The position numbers and the translations under genes were made by a program. Below the pieces are notes generated by a model that did no database searches, had not been told where the DNA came from, and saw only the letters and a program-made list of their open reading frames with translations. From the NCBI GenBank assembly GCA_029532625.1, contig JARFXM010000007.1, forward strand, positions 1,674,001 through 1,738,000: a stretch of 64,000 nucleotides of DNA, in the 5' to 3' direction. The number at the start of each line of letters is the position of its first letter. Positions within the stretch are counted from its first letter, which is position 1. This document shows positions 58,415 to 64,000 of the stretch, piece after piece. Source of the stretch: Lomentospora prolificans. Lineage: Eukaryota; Ascomycota; Sordariomycetes; Microascales; Microascaceae.

Positions 58415-60004
58415 ATGTCTGACACACTCTTTACCGAAAAGGCCAGCCCGCCCTCGGCTGCTGGCCCCCAGATGCCGGCATTCAAGGGCGTGGACGCTGT
58501 CGTTGGCGAAACCTCAAGTACAGATCCGTCCAAGGATGATGTCGAGGTTGGAGAAGCCGGCCTCGAGAGGGCGCTGACTAGCCGCCATCTCCAGTTCATC
58601 GCAATCGGTGGCACGATCGGAACCGGTCTTTTCTTGGGCCTCGGCAGTGCGCTTGCCACGGCCGGTCCGGTGTCCCTAGTCATCGCGTTCGCTTTCATCG
58701 GTACCGTTGTTTACTCCGTCATGGTTAGCCTTGGCGAGATGGCGGCCTATATGCCCGTCGCCGGCTCTTTTACTGTTTACGCGACTCGTCTCGTCGACCC
58801 GGCCCTCGGATTTTCGCTGGGCTGGACCTACTGGTTTAGCTGGAATATCACCTACGCTCTCGAGCTCACCGCTGCCGGCCTCATCATCCAGTACTGGCTG
58901 GATACTCTAAGCATCGCCGTCTGGATCATGGTCTTCTGGGTCATCTTTACCTCGATGAACTTTCTGCCGGTCCGCTGGTTTGGTGAGATTGAGATGTGGT
59001 TTTCAAGCATCAAGGTCGTCACCGTCATCGGATTCATCATATTTGCCATCTGTGTCAACGCCGGCGTCGGTGACGAGGGATACATCGGGTTCAAGTACTG
59101 GAAGGACCCGGGGCCCTTTGCGGAATACATGGTCGAGGGCGCCATTGGAAAATTCGTCGGATTCTGGGCCGTCCTCGTCACTGCCGCCTTTACTTTCCAG
59201 GGTGCCGAGTTGGTTGGCGTCGGCGCCGGCGAAACGAAGAACCCCGGAAAGAGCATCCCCTCTGCCATCCGTTGGACCTTTTGGGGTATCTTTACGCTTT
59301 TCCTGGCAACCGTCTTCTTTGTCGGCATCAACTTGCCCTTTAATCTCGAAGAGCTTCAAAGCGACAAGTCCGACGCATCTGCCTCGCCTCTCGTCATCAT
59401 TGCTCAGCGCGCTGGCGTTCCCGTCCTCCCTCACATCATCAACGCCGTTCTCCTCACCGCCGTTCTGTCCGCCGCCAACTCGAACGTCTACTCCTGTAGC
59501 CGAATCCTCGTTGCCTTGGCCGAGGAAGGCTTGGCCCCGAGGATCGTCAAGCGTACCAATCGCTATGGAACGCCCTACGTGGCAGTGGCCCTGTGCTCTC
59601 TACTAGGGTTGCTGGGCCTCCTTAATCTCTCCCAGAATGGAACCGAAGTCTTCAATTGGCTGCTAAACATCAGCTCTACAAGCGCCTTGATCACTTGGGC
59701 CGGCATCAACGCCTGTCACATCCGATTCCTCAGTATTCTGAAAGTGCAAGCCATTGATCGCCTGTCCTTGCCTTGGCGCGCCCCGTTCCAACCCTGGCTG
59801 TCTTGGTATGGCATGTTTATGAACGCGCTGATCGTCATAACATCTGGCTTCACCGTCTTCATCTCCTGGAGTACGAGCGACTTCTTTTCCTGTTACGTTA
59901 GCGTTATTCTCTGGTTGGTATTGTACGTCGTGTACAAACTTGTTTGTCGTACAAAAGTCATTCCTCTCGCCGAAGCGAACTTGAATATCTGCAGGGGCGC
60001 TTGA
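58415..60004 (+). CDS. Amino-acid permease (yeast AAP/YAT family)
   Basis: Single exon of 529 aa, from ATG at 58415 (MSDTLFTEK) to TGA at 60004; an upstream in-frame extension to 58160 is unlikely, as it is not protein-like and the ATG follows a CT-rich leader. It has 12 predicted TM segments. Family signatures (PF00324): LTSRHLQFIAIGGTIGTGLF at TM1, GEMAAYMPVAGSF in TM2-3, GWTYWFSWNITYALELTAAG, FQGAELVGVGAGETKNPGKS, the inter-helix motif SAANSNVYSCSRIL in TM8, and YGTPYVAVALCSLLGLL. This is a plasma-membrane proton/amino-acid symporter of the Gap1/Put4/Dip5 type; specificity is not predictable. The N-terminal 60 residues are polar and cytosolic. It is convergent with the C2H2 regulator, 690 bp apart. 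Confidence 0.95.
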   Translation: MSDTLFTEKASPPSAAGPQMPAFKGVDAVVGETSSTDPSKDDVEVGEAGLERALTSRHLQFIAIGGTIGTGLFLGLGSALATAGPVSLVIAFAFIGTVVYSVMVSLGEMAAYMPVAGSFTVYATRLVDPALGFSLGWTYWFSWNITYALELTAAGLIIQYWLDTLSIAVWIMVFWVIFTSMNFLPVRWFGEIEMWFSSIKVVTVIGFIIFAICVNAGVGDEGYIGFKYWKDPGPFAEYMVEGAIGKFVGFWAVLVTAAFTFQGAELVGVGAGETKNPGKSIPSAIRWTFWGIFTLFLATVFFVGINLPFNLEELQSDKSDASASPLVIIAQRAGVPVLPHIINAVLLTAVLSAANSNVYSCSRILVALAEEGLAPRIVKRTNRYGTPYVAVALCSLLGLLGLLNLSQNGTEVFNWLLNISSTSALITWAGINACHIRFLSILKVQAIDRLSLPWRAPFQPWLSWYGMFMNALIVITSGFTVFISWSTSDFFSCYVSVILWLVLYVVYKLVCRTKVIPLAEANLNICRGA

Positions 60005-60693
60005 TTATAAGCAGGGAGTTTGGGTTGTATTTTCATCGCATCAAAAGTGTTTTTGAATGGGAGGTTGTTGTATGATAGATGAATAATTAATGAAGCTATA
60101 CAAACGCTGGCAGACACTGGGCATCTCGTGAGGGCCATCTCTGGCATCTTGGAAAATTCTAGTGTACCCGAAACCTCAAGAGTCGCTCGAACCTCGCAGT
60201 AGCGTGCGCCATTGAAATTGACTGTATCGCCTGGAGGAGACAATCTGCATGTGCAGTCTCCCGTCGTCCGTTGCGGTTATTATTACAGGAAATCGCGAGA
60301 GGGACAGCAAAAATGTAAGAATTCCTCGACTGCAGCATTTACCAAGGACGGCCCGCCACAGAGTTTCTGCTGTAGGTGCTTATCTGCCGCCCGCAGGGCG
60401 GTTACGCATGCTCCTGGTAATTTCAATAGTAGAGGAGCTATTACTATCCTGATTAAGCGCTACTTGCGCAGAGAAATATCCCTAAACCAGAAGCGCGTCA
60501 GCCATGAGATTCAAGCATACGGAAGAGGAGAAAAGACATACAACAATAACTCATCAGTACAAAGTAATACAAAGCCGTCGATTCGATCCCTCCCTTAATG
60601 GCAGTGAGGATCACAGATCTTGATCTGGAGCAATCGAGCAGGCGGGACGCTCAGCGAACACGAAAAGGATGGCAAAATTGTCGAGGCCAGGGT
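60005..60693. other. Convergent intergenic region
   Basis: Shared 3' region of the permease and the C2H2 regulator. No gene seen; the frame at 60212-60598 has no family resemblance. Confidence 0.45.
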
Positions 60694-63269
60694 TCAGAGG
60701 CAAAGAGCCACAAACGACTCGACCACCTTTTCCATCTCTTGGGTAACTCCCCATTGAAAAGAAAGCCCTCGGATAAGAATTTTTAGTGACGTGAGGTCGT
60801 AAGATAAGTTACGTGTCTCGCGTCCCATGCCAAGTCCGTCGAGTTTACCGGCCAGGAACTCGGCAGTGTTCTGAGCTTCCTCGCTCTGTAACTGCACAGG
60901 CTCCTCGATGCCTGAATCCTCAACGCCATGAAACAAAACAACGTTCCAATCCACCGAGGACGGGATCACAATCTTGGTCACCCCAGTAAGGGCAAAGGAA
61001 CTATAGGTAATGGCCGTTGCGAAAATTGCTCCTGGAAGGTATACATCATGGGCGACGCCAAGGGGCATCTGCGAGGCGATGGCCTGGATCTGGTACGCGT
61101 GCAGTAAACACCTTCGCGAGTTGGTGCTCTCAATCCAAGCTTGTGGGTTAATCGGAGACTCATCCCGCCGCTCCCCGCCAAAAATATCCTGGGCGATATT
61201 GAACTGCTTGCACATCCTTCGGGCTCCGCGAGCAGTGCTTACCACCATATCTAGGCAAACTGCATGCCACCTCAGCAGAGCGATGGAGCGGTCCAGCATG
61301 CTGAGGCTTTCCCCGTTGCAGATATAATAGCGCAGGACATCTAGTGCGCGGAGGTGCTTGCTCTTCGATCGCATACCCTGCGGCGGTGGGTTTATACGTT
61401 TAGATTCAGTAGCAAGGGCGTTGAGGATTTCCAAGAGGATCCTCACGTCGAATAAGCGAAGGTGATATCCGAGCCGGCCGGGTATGGTGCCAGGAGGAGA
61501 GAATAGGAAGTGACAAATCTCACAATACCGCATTCTCCTCGGGCCATGTAACGCCATGGACCGAATCCAGTCGTCGGCGGTTGCGGCATGAAAGGTTTCG
61601 TCGTCCGCCGAGAGCGGCAAGGAGTTCGTCGCTGACCATGTATTGACCAGGTTTCCGCTGTACTGGGATACCACACCATCGATCACACAGAGGCCAAGCA
61701 GCGTTCGGAGCTGTGTTTCCCGTGCCACCCATGCCTTCCAAGCCTGCATCTTAATTTCCGGCGATTCGTGCAGGGGCGGCACTTCTGGAGCGTCAATATT
61801 GTCGAGATCGTACATGCCGCAATATTGCGCCCAGTGCATGCTTAGCCCGTAAAAAGTCTGACTAGTCTTCCTTAACGTCCGATTCTAATACTCGGCCACA
61901 CAAAGAGGCGTTAGCGGCAGCAAGAGAATGGGGTGGCCGCCTCTGAACGTACACGGGAAAGCGCTGCATATGTTTGGCTGAGTAAAGAGGCAAGAACTAG
62001 CTCTACCCCAAAACAGACATCGTGCTCACGTTTTTGGCTAATCATCCGGGGCCATGATGTGGCGATGGCTGTATAAGCCAATCTCCAGAGCGCTTCTCCC
62101 TGTGCCGCGAATCACCGTCTGTAAGTATAAACAAATATAAGCGCCGTCGTTATGGATTCAATGGGACTCACATTTGCAAGAGCGTCCTTCCTCCCGAGAA
62201 AGAGAGAGCCAAGAGCGACTGCATTTAGTAAAAGAGGGGCAGAGCAATCTCGGAAGACGAAAGTGGGACGGTGAATGACGGGGAATATGGGGACAAACTT
62301 TGTAAAGAACATGTGGAGACTACTATCTAGAAATACAGGAGTAAGGTCTGCCAATCCGGTTGGTGATGTTATACTCGATACCTATGCATGCATGGATTAG
62401 CTAGGCCTAGGGTTCACCCCGCATTTAGGATGCCACCGATATATTATGGCGTGAGGGGCGTCTCACTGTATCGTTGATAAGTCCATTAACCGTCTGGACG
62501 GCTCGGCGGCCATCTTCAGAAGCACCGTAATCCCCCGTCCGCGGGCGTTCCACCTGGTGGTGGTGCACGGTCCAGTGCGGTAGCTCTCCGGGGACATCTG
62601 TCCCTTGAAAAAGGCCGGCGGGTAAAGGGTTGTCCCAAGCTAGGTCGTCCAAATAGGTGAGACTCTGATAGAAGTCCTGCGCATCTGGCCATAGCAGGGA
62701 TGAGACGTTGTGCTGGACTGGGACACTATTATGCTGCGCCGCCTGTTCGTCCGTCGAGCCAGCAGCATGGGATGAGATGATGGTACTGTTAACAATATGG
62801 CCCGCAGGACTTGTCAAACCTGTGCTCGGAATTGTCGCCGGTACGCCTGGGCCATGCAGGTCTTGTGGGGATGGCAGGTAGTCACCCGGATCGGAAGGTG
62901 TGATGGATTGGTCGGAGGCCTGCTCTGCGGGGTGAGTTGCTCTGATATGCCGCGTCAATACATCACCCCGAGAGAAGCTCTGGTCGCAGTGATTACATTT
63001 GTACGGCTTATGTCCGGTATCTATTCCTGGGCGGTCAGTGGCCGGGTACATGTAGGAAGGAGCCGTCCTATTACATACGCGCTCTCACATGTCTCTTTGA
63101 GTGTGAAGTTAGCGGCGTCTAGTCCAGCGGCATTGCGAAACTCACGCAAGGTGGGACGGGAAAGGCATATATTTACCTGTAGGTGCTCTTTCTTTGTATA
63201 TTTACGTTGGCATATGGTGCACTGAAAATTCCGTGCGCCTTTCCCCGCGGGAGTTTTTGACTTGTCCAT
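60694..63269 (-). CDS. C2H2 zinc-finger transcription factor with fungal-specific regulatory domain
   Basis: Six exons on the minus strand: 63269-63177, 63094-63079 (a 16-nt microexon), 63020-62467, 62381-62172, 62099-61953 and 61884-60694, giving 736 aa. Two C2H2 fingers open the protein: CTICQRKYTKKEHLQRHVRAH (split by the two introns around the microexon) and CNHCDQSFSRGDVLTRHIRATH, joined by a TGHKPYK linker. A low-complexity linker follows to about residue 220. The rest is the fungal-specific domain (PF04082): FFTKFVPIFPVIHRPTF, ALGSLFLG, GEALWRLAYTAIATSW and a long helical C-terminus. Such proteins are nuclear regulators of metabolic or developmental genes; targets unknown. The microexon completes the finger precisely, so the start of the ZnF is well supported. 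An alternative Met at 63341 would add 24 residues. Confidence 0.9.
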
Positions 63270-64000
63270 CTGGTCGTGCAGTTTGCAGTTCGATGCCAGC
63301 CAGTGTGGCAATGGACCAGGTTTCCGGTCGATTCCCCGCAAAAGATTTTGGGTGGCCAGCGTGGGGAATGGGGAAATGCATGGTTTTGATCCTTAATATC
63401 CCTTTGCACCAATATCTAAAATCTTTGCTCTTCCCCACCTCTCCTCTCCTCCTTACTCAGCCGACCTCTTTCGGCATTTCTCCACGGTTAGCGTTGGCGG
63501 TGGAGAACTCGAGGACCACCCCACGGTTGTTTCCCCCACATGCCAGGCCAGGCCCAGCTGATGGCCTGTCTGGCTAGAGACAACAGAGCCAGGCTGGCTG
63601 TCTGAATGGCCCTGTGCCAGCCAGGCTGGAAGTGGTCGAGGGCCAGTGATTGATTGGTTTACAGTGGATTTTTACGAAATGCAGGGACGCTGCCAACACT
63701 TAGCGCATGGGCGCTGAATGGTGAGCTTCATCCCGAGGGTCACCCTGGGCGGGGAAGATTGGAGACGGAGATAGAATTAGCGGTCCCATCTGATCACTGG
63801 CGGAACATAGTGAAGAATATGCCAAGGGAGGACTCTGGGAGAAATTAATAAGATGGAAAGGATGTGATAATCGTAGTTGGATGTGTCCGTGATGCAGTAA
63901 TAGTAGTCCTGGATTTGACACACTGTCTGCTCCAAGAAATGTTAGGTAGCCAGCCGGCTGTTGATGAGTTTTGGGACTCGACGGCTGCCATTATTAGCGG
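63270..64000. other. Promoter region of the C2H2 regulator
   Basis: No gene supported. It contains a CCAGCC/GGCTGG-rich cluster at about 63535-63640 and CT-rich sequence near 63430-63460 (upstream of the minus-strand start). Confidence 0.45.

Overview
The window is from a filamentous ascomycete (Pezizomycotina, probably Sordariomycetes). Genes carry short (about 45-90 bp) GT-AG introns. They include families typical of or restricted to this group: a HET-domain protein, a PTH11/rhodopsin-type 7-TM protein, a C2H2 plus fungal-specific-domain regulator and an allantoate-permease-type MFS carrier. I reconstructed fifteen apparently intact protein genes with exon boundaries that keep frame, one weak small ORF, and at least seven decayed or truncated gene relics. 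I found no convincing tRNA, rRNA or CRISPR. Intergenic regions are unusually long (1-3 kb), many hold gene remains, and several relics carry stops compatible with C-to-T mutation (RIP-like).

Layout. 0.8-8 kb: cyclase-family hydrolase (minus), a shikimate/quinate-dehydrogenase relic (plus) and a five-exon phenol-hydroxylase-type FAD monooxygenase (plus), suggesting remains of an aromatic-compound locus. 8.6-10 kb: HET-domain pseudogene (minus). 10.9-13.6 kb: secreted Ser/Thr-rich protein with three carbohydrate-binding-like modules. 15.2-16.9 kb: secreted FAD amine-oxidase-like enzyme (minus). 18.6-20.3 kb: PTH11-type membrane protein. 21.1-21.9 kb: a 269-bp duplicated block and a 3CxxC zinc-finger relic. 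22.7-25.1 kb: 754-aa fungal orphan protein (minus), divergent from an intact HET protein at 26.5-28.9 kb. 29.4-30.8 kb: decayed MFS permease. 31.3-34.5 kb: SDR, truncated zinc alcohol dehydrogenase joined to the second copy of the 269-bp block, and a fatty-acid-hydroxylase/sterol-desaturase-like protein with unusual histidine boxes. 36 kb: a 72-aa secreted protein with 12 cysteines. 37-39.6 kb: glycogen synthase. 41.5-43.3 kb: intact MFS permease. 46.6-47.7 kb: C-5 sterol desaturase (ERG3). 48.4-51 kb: ABC-transporter pseudogene. 52.9-55.6 kb: MFS transporter convergent with a SnoaL-like protein. 58.4-63.3 kb: amino-acid permease convergent with a C2H2 regulator.

Housekeeping genes (glycogen synthase, ERG3, amino-acid permease) are interspersed with accessory genes and relics. 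The most interesting accessory items are the cysteine-rich secreted protein, the modular surface protein whose introns repeat at the same place in each module, the 269-bp duplication ending exactly where an alcohol-dehydrogenase fragment is cut, and the uncharacterised 754-aa protein divergent from a HET gene.
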